Origin: Calamus simplicifolius
Lineage: Eukaryota > Streptophyta > Magnoliopsida > Arecales > Arecaceae
Direction of reading: 5' to 3'
DNA length: 64,000 bases
Assembly: GCA_900491605.1 (NCBI GenBank)
Contig: UESW01004076.1
Coordinates: 1,039,838 to 1,103,837 of the forward strand
The notes under the pieces were generated by a model. It was given only the letters and a program-made list of their open reading frames with translations. It was not told where the DNA came from and did not search any database. Below are positions 1 to 10,018 of this stretch, piece after piece. The position numbers were made by a program, and so were the translations under genes. The stretch's first letter is position 1. Every line of letters begins with the position of its first letter.

Positions 1-60
1 ACAAAAGTCCAAAATCCAAAGTAGATCAAATTATAAAAATACAAAAGCCTCTTTTCCAGA

Positions 61-1215
61 TAGATAACAGCTGGGAAAAAGGATTTAAAAAAAAAGACCT
101 GATAATAGATAAACTAAAAGGAATTAGACTAAATATGATATCATCACAAGAATCTAAAAATCGAATAAACAAGATAAAAGATGAAGAACAACATATTATA
201 AAACTCAGAAAGATTATTATCCTAGACCAACTCCCCCAGATATCCAATTTGAAGAAAGGAAAAGTTTTAGAAGAGAGGCCTATACTAGCGGAGTAGTTTA
301 TGAATGGAACTTAGATGGGATGTTAGAAAGAGAAATCTGAAATCTCTTAAGAGAAATGAATATGGCTGCAGGAGCCCTACGAGCTGCAAGTAAAGCCGAG
401 AAAGATACCCTTAGGATTCTAGTCCAAGGATTCACGGACAATTAGAGGGATGGTGGAATAGGTATTTAAAGCCTGCAGAAAGAGACTTCATAATAAATAG
501 CACTAAAATTGTGGTTAAATCAGAGTCTACCGAGACCTCGAAAGAACCCAATGGGGTAGACACTCTGCTCCATGCAATATACAGACTATTCATAGGAACA
601 AAGGATGTAAAACAAGAAAATAACCGAATGCTTCTAATGAAACTCAGATGTCCTAAAATGCAAGACTTCAGATGGTATAGGGACGTTTTTCTATGTCGAG
701 TCCTTGAAAGGGAAGATTGCAGTTCTCCCTTTTGGAAAGAAAAATTTATATCAGGATTACCAAACCTATTCTCAGAAAAGGTTAGTGAAGCCTTAGCAGA
801 AAAATACCAAGGCAAAATTAGCTGGGACCATGTGACCTATGGAAATATCATTGAAACAATTAATACGATAGCACTAAAATGTGCATAGAAATGAAACTCC
901 AATCTAAGTTAAAAAGAAACAAAATTACAACCAAAAAGGAATTAGGAGGATTTTGTAAACAATACGGATACGAAGTATTAGTACCCCCTTCTAAGAAAAA
1001 GAGGAAAGATAAAAGAAAGATAGAAAATCCAACATACTCTAGAAATAGATCAAATAAACGGAAGAATTTTCCTAGTAAAGAAAAGGGAAATTCAGAGACC
1101 AAAAATTCAAGGAAGCTCCTAGGAAAAGATATAACACCAATCAAAGAAAAACAGCAACCTGCTATAGATGTGGAAAAAAGGGCCACTTTAGCAAGAATTG
1201 CAAAAATATAAAATA
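61..1215 (+). pseudogene. Capsid (coat protein) region with CCHC zinc finger, copy 1
   Basis: Relic of the caulimovirid coat protein. A lysine-rich helical stretch (about 66-290) precedes the core, whose clearest open part is 511-888 (125 codons). A basic Lys/Arg-rich segment follows at about 900-1150. A nucleic-acid-binding zinc knuckle of form C-x2-C-x4-H-x4-C is at 1160-1201, in a different frame from the core. In-frame stops and frame changes separate the three parts, so no complete protein can be read. Alignment with copy 2 (6508-7558) is close to codon by codon, which supports a coding origin. Confidence 0.85.
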
Positions 1216-1764
1216 TCCCAAATCCAAGGAATGGATATTCCAGAAAACCAAAAGGAAAAAATACTAGAATTAATGTTATCATAAAGTGAAGAAAGTTACC
1301 CTTCAGATCTAGAAGATAGTTCAGAATATGAAAAGATTAACCTGATAGAAGAAAATGAGGAAGAGAGTTCTTCTGATGAAGAAGAAACTTCTCAGAAAAC
1401 ATAGATGAAATAGCCTTATGCGGTTGTACTGAAAATCTTAAAATTAATATGATTAACAGCAAAAAAAGTGACTTACTCATAGATCTAATAAAAAAGACCG
1501 ATGATCCAGAATTAAGAAAAAATTACATAGAGGAACTTAAAAAAGAATTGCAACTAAAGCTAAAAAAGAAGTCTCAAGCCTATCAGAAATAATTAAACAA
1601 AAGGAACAAGAAGAAAAACTTAAAACAGACCCAATCCATCAACTTCAAATAGAAGTCAAACAAATCAAAATAGAAATTAAGAAATTAAAAGCAGAAATAG
1701 AAGAGTTGAAAAACCAAATAAAGAAATTCTTCAAGAAGAAGAAAGTGAACAAGACAGTTATTGC
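1216..1764 (+). pseudogene. Acidic and coiled-coil linker of the viral polyprotein, copy 1
   Basis: After the zinc finger there is an acidic Glu/Asp/Ser-rich stretch (about 1280-1410), then a Lys/Glu heptad-like stretch at about 1630-1735 that would form a coiled coil. It joins capsid and protease and has the same layout in copy 2 (7559-8030). Frameshifts are present. The function is unknown beyond its position in the polyprotein. Confidence 0.6.
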
Positions 1765-2160
1765 AATAAAATCATAACCGTAAAAGTCCAGAGATGGAAC
1801 GCCAGAGTTAGACTAGTAGTAGGAGAAGAAACTAGAGAAGTATATGCCTTAGTTGACTCTGGAGCAGATATGAACTATATACCAAAAGGATTATTTTTGA
1901 AAAAATACTATGAAGAAACCACTGAGAATCTTTATACAGCTAACAATGAGAGCCTCACGGTCAAATATAAAATATCAGACGTACAGATTTGCCAAAATGA
2001 TATTTGTTTTAAAACAACATTTATGATAACCAAAGACATTCAAACCGTTGTTCTTGGAACACCATTCATAACCCTTCTTTATCCTATGAAATCAATGAAG
2101 AAGGAATATCAACCTATGTTTCCGAAGATAGAGAGATCACTTTCAAATTTGTAAACCCTA
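1765..2160 (+). pseudogene. Retroviral-type aspartic protease, copy 1
   Basis: The frame is open from at least 1765 to the stop at 2152-2154. The active-site motif D-S-G-A is at 1855-1866, preceded by Ala-Leu-Val as is usual for retropepsins. A hydrophobic Val-Leu-Gly-Thr-Pro-Phe segment near 2050-2070 fits the second half of the fold. This enzyme would cleave the viral polyprotein. The catalytic triplet is intact here, unlike in copy 2, but flanking frames are broken. Confidence 0.8.
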
Positions 2161-3160
2161 CAAAAACCAAAGAAATTAATTTGTTGAAAGACCTTAGTAT
2201 TCAAAAAATACAGACCTTGAAATATAAGGAGCAACAACTATCAGATCTTAAAGAGGAAATCAAAATAACTAAAATAGAAAAATAATTACAAGAAGATTTT
2301 TGGAAAAACAAAATAGAAGAAATTCAAGGAAAATTAGAAAAAGAATTATGCAATCAAAATCCTACGGCCTTTTGGGATAGACAAAAACACAGTTTAGCCT
2401 ACCTTACATTAAAAATTTTAAAGAAATAAATATTCCAACTAAATCTAGACCTATTCAGATGAATGCAGAATTATTAGAATATTGAAAAAGGAAATATCAG
2501 ATCTCTTAGACAAAAAAACTTATAAGACCACGTAAATCTCCTTGGTCATGCTCAGCCTTTTATGTTCAAAAGGCCTCAGAATTAGAAAGGGGAACTCCCA
2601 GATTAGTCATCAATTATAAACCTCTAAATAAGGTCTTAGAATGGATTAGGTATCCTATACCTAACAAAAAGGATCTTTTATCTAGACTCTATAAAGCAAA
2701 AAATTCTCTAAGTTTGACATGAAATCAGGATTTTGGCAAATACAGATAAAGGAAACAGATAGATATAAAACAGCCTTTACAGTACCTTTTGGGCATACGA
2801 ATGGAATGTGATGCCCTTTGGACTAAAAAATGCCCAAAGCGAATTCCAAAACATAATGAATACAATATTTAACTCGGAATCACACTTCATAATAGTTTAC
2901 ATCGATGACGTACTAATCTTTTCAGAAGACTTAAGACAACATGTCAAACACATCAGACAGTTTCATAATCTAGCAAAACAAAATGGACTAGTAATTTCAG
3001 CCCCTAAGATTAAAATCTTTCAAACCAAAATAAGATTTTTAGGACATTATATATATCATGGTACTATTAAACCTATTGATAGATCTGTAGAATTTGCAGA
3101 CAAATTTCCAGACGAAATTAGAGAAAAATCCAATTACAAAGATTTCTAGGATGCCTTAAC
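2161..3160 (+). pseudogene. Reverse transcriptase domain, copy 1
   Basis: RT of the caulimovirid polymerase, which copies pregenomic RNA into DNA. The catalytic box Y-I-D-D reads at 2898-2909, followed by Val-Leu-Ile-Phe-Ser-Glu-Asp. Upstream are the usual PFG-x-x-N-A (about 2813-2835) and the SKFDMKSGFWQI-like fold motif (about 2708-2745). The best intact frame is 2808-3149. In-frame stops (for example near 2284) and several frame changes inactivate it. Confidence 0.9.
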
Positions 3161-3758
3161 TATGTAGCAGACTTTGTCCCAAATTAAGGATCACCTTAGA
3201 ACCTTTGTAGGCTCAACTTAGAAAAAAGAAAATAAATTGGACAGAAGAACAAACTCAGGTAGTCAGAAAAGTAAAAACATTAGTCAAAAAACTTCCCTGC
3301 CTAAACTTATTAAATCCAGCAGCATTAGTTATTGTTGAAACAGACGCCTCAGACATAGGATTCGGAGGAATCCTTAAACAAAGAATTAATAATAAGGAAA
3401 CCTTAGTCAGATACCATTCAGGAATCTGGACCAATGCACAGATAAATTATAGTACAATAAAAAAAAGTTTTATCAATTGTATCATGCATTCAAAAATTTA
3501 AGAAGATTTATATTTCAAAAATTTCTTCTCAGAATTGATTGCAAATCAACAAAAGATATTTTAGAAAAAGATGTTGAAAATATCGTTTCCAAACAAATTT
3601 TTGCAAGATGGCAAGCTATTTTATCGGTATTTGATTTCGAAATAGAATTTATAAAAGGAACAGAAAATAGCCTACCAGACTTTCTAACCAGAGAATTCCT
3701 TACAGGAACAAAATGTCAGAAAAGCCCAGATCCAAAGCCTCTTACGCCAAGCCCATGA
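3161..3758 (+). pseudogene. RNase H domain and polymerase C-terminus, copy 1
   Basis: RNase H that would degrade the RNA template. The first catalytic Asp sits in Glu-Thr-Asp-Ala-Ser near 3340-3350, followed by Gly-Phe-Gly-Gly-Ile-Leu. A later Asp lies in Arg-Ile-Asp-Cys-Lys near 3530-3545. The end of the domain carries Leu-Pro-Asp-Phe-Leu-Thr-Arg (about 3670-3695). The open part 3477-3758 ends at a stop inside the start of the next ORF. A frame break lies near 3465. Confidence 0.85.
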
Positions 3759-4970
3759 CCTTGGTACCCCTTAAAACTATTACTCCTATTAAAAACCAGT
3801 ATTCAGTCCTTGCCTCATCTTCCCAAAGTTACTCTCAGGCCACTCAGAAATGGTCACCTCCTAGCCCAAATCAAACCAGGCCCAGTCCACCAAGTCCTGA
3901 TATGGCCAGACCCAGTCCATCCAGACAACCTCCAGTTAACCCATACATTTCAAAAAATTGCTCCTTGACAGTAAAACTATTAGAAAAGGATGAACTGAGT
4001 GACCAATAGATTCCCAAACTGTCTAGAATATTCCCTTCGGTAAATGGCAAAATAATTCAATATCATTTACCTATCGGATATGAAATACCCTTGAAATCCT
4101 AAGGTATTATGAGTTCATTTTGGTAGACTCAGATTCTGCAGAAATAACCCATACTCCAAACCCAATTCAGAAGCAATAGCTTATTCAAAATGCAAAATCC
4201 TAAAGTTCATCATCAAAGAAGAATGGGGAAATCCTTATCAGTCCAAAACATTCTTCCAAATATATTCACCCACGCAATACAACTATTTTGATTACCAAGA
4301 AGCCTGGTTCAAAGCCTTCTACCTTAAGCCCACAAGTCACAGTTGGTTTTTCAGCTTCTGCCAAAAATTCAACAAGAAAATCCCAAATTGGGTCCATAAC
4401 TGGTGGATCTACTTTGGATTGACTAAAGACATATTACCAGAGGAAATACAACACTTATGGAACTATTTCCAAGACAACCTCAGCACAGTCACTTATGGAA
4501 ACAAATCCATTATGTTCTCAGTCGAATTCCAAGTTCCATGGATCTTAGGATGGGATTTTACAATCAGCAAGACTCTAGACCATCAATATCCACCCATCCT
4601 GGAATGCAGGTTCAGAATCAAATGGTGGAAAAACTTCCAGTCAGGAGAAAGACTATTAATAAGCAATATTAGATTATGGCTTATCACTTATAGCAATCCT
4701 CAGCAATTTCCAAAGCCAGAAAAAGGCTCAGTCTCTCCAGCAACAGGTAAGCCTCCCAACAAAAAAGAATTAAAGAAAAAACTATTAGAAGAACTATCCC
4801 AACTTAGAGACTCAGACAACGAAGAAGACATTGGATCATCACAGCCAGATCCAACAACAATGCAGTTTGCACAAGACCCTATGAGGATTATAACATCATA
4901 TAATCATCATAAGGAAGATAACAAGGCCTTCCAGATAGGCTTTGTCCAAGCACAGCCCAGCCAAAGATAA
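3713..4970 (+). pseudogene. Second viral ORF, unknown function, copy 1
   Basis: Starts with an ATG at 3713 that overlaps the polymerase frame by about 45 bases, a typical caulimovirid overlap. The N-terminal part is Ser/Pro/Gln-rich and disordered-looking (3713-3940). A Trp/Phe/Tyr-rich globular part follows, with its best open piece at 4419-4970 (183 codons). The C-terminus has a Lys-rich helix then an acidic Asp/Glu stretch. Damage includes TAG at 4007-4009, TAA at 4100-4102 and frameshifts between about 4100 and 4400. Position matches the unassigned second ORF of florendoviruses or a transactivator-like ORF, but I recognise no domain. Confidence 0.7.
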
Positions 4971-5038
4971 CAAGGCCTTCCAGATAGGCTTTGTCCAAGC
5001 ACAGCCCAGCCTGCAGCCTTCCAAATAGGCTCTACACA
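4921..5038 (+). repeat. 49-bp tandem repeat at the end of the second viral ORF
   Basis: A unit beginning with acaaggccttccagatagg at 4921 repeats almost exactly at 4970, period 49. A shortened, diverged third unit follows from about 5014. The first unit is coding in the ORF frame; because 49 is not a multiple of three, the second unit is read in another frame. Confidence 0.85.
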
Positions 5039-5290
5039 GCCCAGTTCATTCGGTCCAACCTGCCTATCCGAATGGCAGCCCAAGTCCAGCAACAAATTAC
5101 CAGACAAACAGTATCTCCTACTCAGCAATCACAATCTTCAACAACCGACTTGTGAAGCTCCAGTAACCCAGTCAGACTCTTTTTTGACCATTGAGAGCAC
5201 TGTCCTGAAAAAGGTCACAAATGCAGCCGAACATGTGCTGCAGTGCTCGCCAAATGTCCTGAACCACTATACCTTTTTGGTGTGGATCCC

Positions 5291-5521
5291 GGCTACACCT
5301 TAAATCATTGTACCTCCATGGTCCCACTCCCCAATAATTGTACTTGTCTCCCTCATCATTGTCCTTCCCGGCCTCGTGCCATCAAATCATCGTCCTTCTT
5401 GTTGCCCGGTTACACCTTAAATCATTGTACCTCCATGGTCCCACTCAACAATAATTGTACCCGTTGTCTCCCTCATCATTGTCCTTCTTGGCCTTGTGCC
5501 ATCAAATCATCGTCCTTCTTG
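5291..5521 (+). repeat. 117-bp direct repeats in the viral intergenic region
   Basis: The block 5291-5402 (starting ggctacaccttaaatcattg) recurs at 5408-5521 with few changes, period 117. A partial third unit covers about 5521-5580. They lie directly upstream of the TATA box at 5599, where enhancer repeats would be expected. An ORF that runs through them (5243-5734) has a repetitive product and is not called. Confidence 0.85.
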
Positions 5522-5598
5522 ACCCCCAATAATTATCCTTATTGTCTGCATCTCCATTATTGCTCCCCAACAATTGACCAAAATAGCCTTCTCTCAGC

Positions 5599-5606
5599 TA
5601 TAAAAG
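5599..5606 (+). promoter_or_regulatory. TATA box of the pararetroviral pregenomic promoter
   Basis: TATAAAAG followed by gagggaacctcctcctc, in the intergenic region after the second ORF. This matches the place and form of the 35S-type promoter of caulimovirids. Transcription would start about 30 bases downstream, near 5635. Activity today is unknown. Confidence 0.65.
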
Positions 5607-5801
5607 GAGGGAACCTCCTCCTCATTCCTCAGGTCCTCTATCCACCTTTAATCACCTATCCACACATCTTTGATCCAAACTTTCAGCCACCAAGTCCACT
5701 CCTCATCCGCCTGCATACCAGCCACTTACCATAAGCCTATCATCCACAACCATTTCACAAAATGAAAAACCCCTATAACCAGCCATAGCCACCCAAAGAT
5801 G

Positions 5802-6218
5802 AGCTCTATCGCTCAGTCTTTATTTAGAACTTGAAAACCTTATGAACCTCATCAACTTGAAGCCTATCCATACCCAGAGTATTCTGAGCTATACCCACTC
5901 TTTGGAGAGCTTATGGACCTAGCAACCCATGTCATCTTCTACCTTGAAGAATACGAGCCCTTTCCAAGCCTTAACCTAATAGACCAACCAGAGCTCAACC
6001 TGACACTATAAACGTTGGAAACCATGACCCCTTCCATGAAGAAAGTCCTCCAAGAATGCCAGAACAGTTTGAAACTCATAAATTCCATACTTGAAAAATA
6101 TCCCTACCTACTACCTGCCTTCTAGAAAGTCATAGATCATGCAACCTGGACCATAATGGGAATCGAAGAATATGACAACCAGTTCCTTGACTACAGACTG
6201 ATTAGAGGAAGACTGTAA
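5802..6218 (+). pseudogene. Relic small ORF downstream of the viral promoter
   Basis: From ATG 5802 one reading frame continues for about 139 codons to TAA at 6216-6218 with only three internal stops (TGA near 5835, TAA near 6008, TAG near 6123). The product would be Leu/Tyr/Pro/Glu-rich with no Lys-rich binding region. I do not recognise it. Its place after the promoter and before the structural ORF is that of the small leader ORFs of badna-like and other caulimovirids. Composition and the long in-frame alignment suggest decayed coding sequence, but chance is not excluded. Confidence 0.4.
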
Positions 6219-6507
6219 TCAAAATCTCGGAAGACAGTTCCATGTAAAAAATCTTTTATCAGCTTTTATCTTATGTAAAACTTCAGCTTTTACGCAATGT
6301 TTTATCGGTGTTTGTATAAGTCCTTATATCAGTGTTTATCAGTTTTGTAAGACTTCAGTGCTTTGTTATCATAAATCCTCAATTTTTATAAAAAGATTTA
6401 GCTTTCCAAAATATTACTGTTCAAATTACTATTTTTTACTGTTCACTTTTGCTGTTCACTTTTACTATTCACTGCACTCTGTTCTTTTGGAATTTTCATC
6501 TATGTCT
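6219..6507 (+). other. T-rich leader-like stretch between the two viral copies
   Basis: No reading frame is convincing. The stretch is T-rich with repeated ttttatcag-like words (6250-6340) and repeated actgttcac / actattcac words (6415-6480). It does not align with bases 1-225 of copy 1, so the join at about 6508 is a breakpoint rather than normal genome order. Confidence 0.5.
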
Positions 6508-7558
6508 CATTCCGACCAACTCCACCTGACATTCAGTTTGAAGAAAGAAAAAGTTTTAGAAGAGAAACATATAGTGGTGGACAGTTTACGAATGGAATCT
6601 AGACGCATGTCAAAAGAGAAATCTGGAATCTCCTATTAGAAATGATTATGGCCGCAGGAGCCCTTACAGCCACAAACACAACTAACGAAAACACCATGAA
6701 AATCCTAGTCTAGGGATTCACTGGACAACTAGAGGGATGATGGAATAGATATCTTAAACCTGAAGATAGAGAAAAAATAAGAACCAATACAAAAATCATA
6801 GTCAAACCAGAATCATCTGAAGCAACAGAAGAGCTCAATGGGGTAGATACCTTAATCCATGCAATATACAGACACTTCGTAGGAACAAGAGATACGAAGC
6901 AAGAAAATAACAAGATGCTTTTAATGAAACTCAGATGTCCTAAGATGCAAGATTTAGATGGTATATAGATACATTTTTATGCAGAGTCCTAGAAAGAGAA
7001 TACTGTAGGTCTCCTTTCTGGAAAGAGAAATTCATTTCAGGATTACCCAATCTATTTTCAGAAAAAGTTAATGAAGCTTAACAGAAGAACATCAAGAAAA
7101 CATTAACTGGGAAATGTCACTTATGGTGATATTTGTGGAACCATTAACAAAATAGCACTCAAGATGTGCACAGAAATGAAACTTCAGTCTAAACTAAAAA
7201 GAGACGAAATTGCAACTAAAAAAGAATAGGAGGATTCTGTAGACATATGGATATGAAGTCCTAGTACCTCCTTCCAAGAAGAAAAAGAAAATTAATAAAA
7301 AATTAGAAAATCCAAAATATTATAAAACTTGAACAACAAACAAAAAGACAAGAAAATATATAGGAATCAGAAATCTAGAGAAGTTCCTAAAAAGGAACAT
7401 AAATTCCAACTAAGCGGGAGAAGGTCCCAACATGCTACAGGTGTGGAAAGAAAGGCCATTATAGCAGAAATTGTAAAAAATATAAAGTATCCCAGATCCA
7501 AGAAATGGATATCCCTGAAAACAGAAAGAAAGAATACTAGAACTTATATTATCATATA
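6508..7558 (+). pseudogene. Capsid region with CCHC zinc finger, copy 2
   Basis: Aligns with copy 1 from about 226 onward. The zinc knuckle C-x2-C-x4-H-x4-C is at 7433-7474, with Tyr-Ser-Arg-Asn before the last Cys. A basic segment precedes it (about 7180-7400). Several one-base deletions (for example near 6953, 7078 and 7118) and in-frame stops break the frame. Confidence 0.85.
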
Positions 7559-8039
7559 GTTAAGAAAGTTATCCTTCAGACCTAGAAAATAGCTCAGAAA
7601 ATGATCAAATCAACTTAATAGAAGAAAATGAGAATTCTTCGGATGAAGAAGAAGAAGCTTCCTCTGAAGACTTAGACGAAATTGCATTATGCGGATGTAC
7701 TGAAACCTTAGAATAAATATGATCAGGAACAAAAGAAGTGATTTGCTCATAGATATCATAGAAAAAATTGATAACCCAGAATTAAGAAAGGAATACATAG
7801 AAGAACTCAAAAGAAAATTATAGCCCAAACCAAAGAGGAAGTTTTAAGCCTACCTGAAATAATTAAACAGAAAGATCAAGAAGAAAAACTTAAAACAGAC
7901 CCAATCCATCAACTTCAAAAAGAAGTTAGACAAATCAAAATAGAAATCAAGAAACTAAAGTCAGACATAGAAGAATTAAAGAAACCAAATAAAGGAAAGA
8001 AGCTCTTCAGGAAGAAGATAGTGAACAGGAAAGTTACCT
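7559..8039 (+). pseudogene. Acidic and coiled-coil linker, copy 2
   Basis: Acidic Glu/Asp/Ser stretch at about 7565-7690 and Lys/Glu heptad-like stretch at about 7905-7990, in the same order as copy 1. It has multiple stops and frame changes. Confidence 0.6.
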
Positions 8040-8494
8040 GAATAAGATCACTACAGTAAAAGTTCAAAAATGACACATCAGAGTTAGACTGATAGTCCAA
8101 GACACAACTAGAGATACATATGCCTTAGTAGACTCGGAAGCAGATATGAATTGTATCCCATAAGGACTATTTTCCAGAAAATACTACGAAGAAACGTCTA
8201 AAAACCTTTATATGGCGAATAATGAAAGCCTTAGGATCAAATACAAAATATCAGACGTACATGTTTGCCAGGACACTATCTGCTTCAAAACAACATTCAT
8301 AGTAGCCGAAGATGTTCGGACTGTTATCCTAGGAACACCATTCCTGACCCTTCTCTACCACATGAGAATCGATGAAAATGGAATATCAACTCACGTTTTC
8401 GGAAGCAAAGTCACCTTTGGATTTGTGAACCCTACCAAGACCAAAGAGGTCAACCTGTTAAAAGATCTTAGTATTCAGAAATACAATCCTTAGA
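8040..8494 (+). pseudogene. Aspartic protease, copy 2 (active-site Gly lost)
   Basis: The motif that reads Asp-Ser-Gly-Ala in copy 1 reads Asp-Ser-Glu-Ala here (8131-8142). The invariant Gly is replaced, so the enzyme would be dead even without the stops (one lies at 8161-8163). The following 8212-8493 is an open frame that aligns with the second half of the protease and the linker. Confidence 0.8.
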
Positions 8495-10018
8495 ATATAA
8501 GGAACAATAGCTCTTGCACTTTAAGGAAGAAATCAAAACGACCAAAATAGAGAAGCAATTACAAGAAGACTTTTGGGAAAATAGGATAAAGGAGATTCAA
8601 GAAAAATTAGAAAAAGAATTATGTAGGCAAAATCCTACAGCTTTTTGGGATAGACAGAAGCATCAAGTCGGCTTACCCTACATCAAAGAATTTAGGGAAA
8701 TCAATATTCCGATAAAAGCTAGACCTATTCAGATGAACGCAGAATTGTTAGAATATTGTAAGAAGGAAATCTCAGATCTCATAGACAAAAACTAATTAGA
8801 CCAAGTAAGTCTCCTTGGTCATGTTCAGCTTTCTATGTCCAGAAAGCCTCAGAATTAGAAAGAGGAAACCCTAGATTAGTTATTAACTATAAACCTTTAA
8901 ACAAAGTCTTAGAATGGATTAGGTACCCTATCCCTAACAAAAGAGACTTGTTATCCAGACTTTACAAAGCAAAAGTATTCTCTAAGTTCGATATGAAATC
9001 AGGATTTTGGCAAATACAGATAAAAGAATTAGATAGATATAAAACAGCATTCATTGTACCCTTTGGACATTATGAGTGGAACGTAATGCCCTTTGGACTT
9101 AAAACGCACCCAGTGAATTTCAGAATATGATGAATGAAATATTTAATGCAGATTCCCAATTCATAATAGTTTACATTGATGATGTTTTAATTTTCTCAGA
9201 AGACTTGACACAGCATGTCAAGCATATTAGACATTTTCATAACTTAGCGAACATAATGGATTAGTAATCTCAGCCCCTAAGATTAAAATCTTTTAAACTA
9301 GAATAAGATTCTTAGGACACTATATCTATCAAGGAACTATTAAACCAATTGAAAGATCGATAGAATTTGTAGATAATTTTTTAGATGAAATCAAAGAGAA
9401 AATCAGCTACAAAGAACTTTAGGATGCCTTAACTACGTAGCAGATTTTGTCCCAAACCTAAGAATTTTCTTAGAACCTTTATATGCCCAGCTTAGAAAAA
9501 AGAAACCCAACTAGACAGAAGAATAGACTCAAGTAGTTAAAAAGGTTAAAGCCTTAGTCAGGAAACTTCCCTGCCTAAAGTTATTGAACCCAGAAGCATT
9601 AGTAATAGTTGAAACAGATGCCTCAGAAATAGGATTTGGAGGAATCCTCAAACAAAAAATCAATAGCGGAGAAAGTTTAGTTAGATATCATTCAGGAATT
9701 TGGAATGACACCCAGAAAAATTACAGCACAATAAAAAAGGAAATTTTATCAATCGTTTCTTGCATTCAGGAGTTTCAAGAAGACTTGTATTTCAAAAAAT
9801 TCCTTCTTAGAATAGATTGCAAATCAGCAAAAGATATTTTGGAAAAAGATGTTGAAAACCTTGTTTCCAAATAGATTTTTGCCCGATGGCAAGCAATTTT
9901 ATCGGTATTTGATTTTGAAATAGAATTTTTAAAAGGAACGGAAAACAGTTTACCAGACTTTCTGACTAGAGAATTCCTCACAGGAACAAAATATCAGAGA
10001 AGCCCAGAACCAAGGCCT
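8495..10018 (+). pseudogene. Reverse transcriptase and RNase H, copy 2
   Basis: RT pieces at 8514-8795 and 8948-9130 are open, and the Y-I-D-D box is at 9172-9183. The RNase H piece 9584-9874 contains Glu-Thr-Asp-Ala-Ser and Arg-Ile-Asp-Cys-Lys. It is cut by a TAG at 9872-9874 where copy 1 has a Gln codon. Two more TAG codons at 9512-9514 and 9524-9526 correspond to Trp and Gln codons in copy 1. One-base indels break the RT near 8792 and 9110. Confidence 0.9.

Larger units (their letters stand above)
1..6507 (+). mobile_element. Endogenous caulimovirid-like pararetrovirus, copy 1 (decayed)
   Basis: This is an integrated plant DNA pararetrovirus with coding order capsid, CCHC zinc finger, aspartic protease, reverse transcriptase, RNase H, second ORF, intergenic promoter. 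No LTRs or integrase domain are visible, which separates it from LTR retrotransposons. The window opens inside the coding region, so any movement protein of this copy would lie upstream. Stops and frameshifts interrupt every domain, so it is a fossil. The overlap of a second ORF with the end of the polymerase frame recalls two-ORF caulimovirids such as florendoviruses, but the genus is inference. The right limit is set where sequence alignable to copy 2's capsid begins. Confidence 0.9.

Noticed and set aside
432..815. Minus-strand ORF of 127 codons
   Set aside because: Exact antisense of the viral capsid frame at 511-888, with no independent features.
5243..5734. Plus-strand ORF of 163 codons
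   Set aside because: Runs through the 117-bp direct repeats and over the TATA box; the product is a repeated Cys/His/Pro-rich string without homologous counterpart in copy 2.
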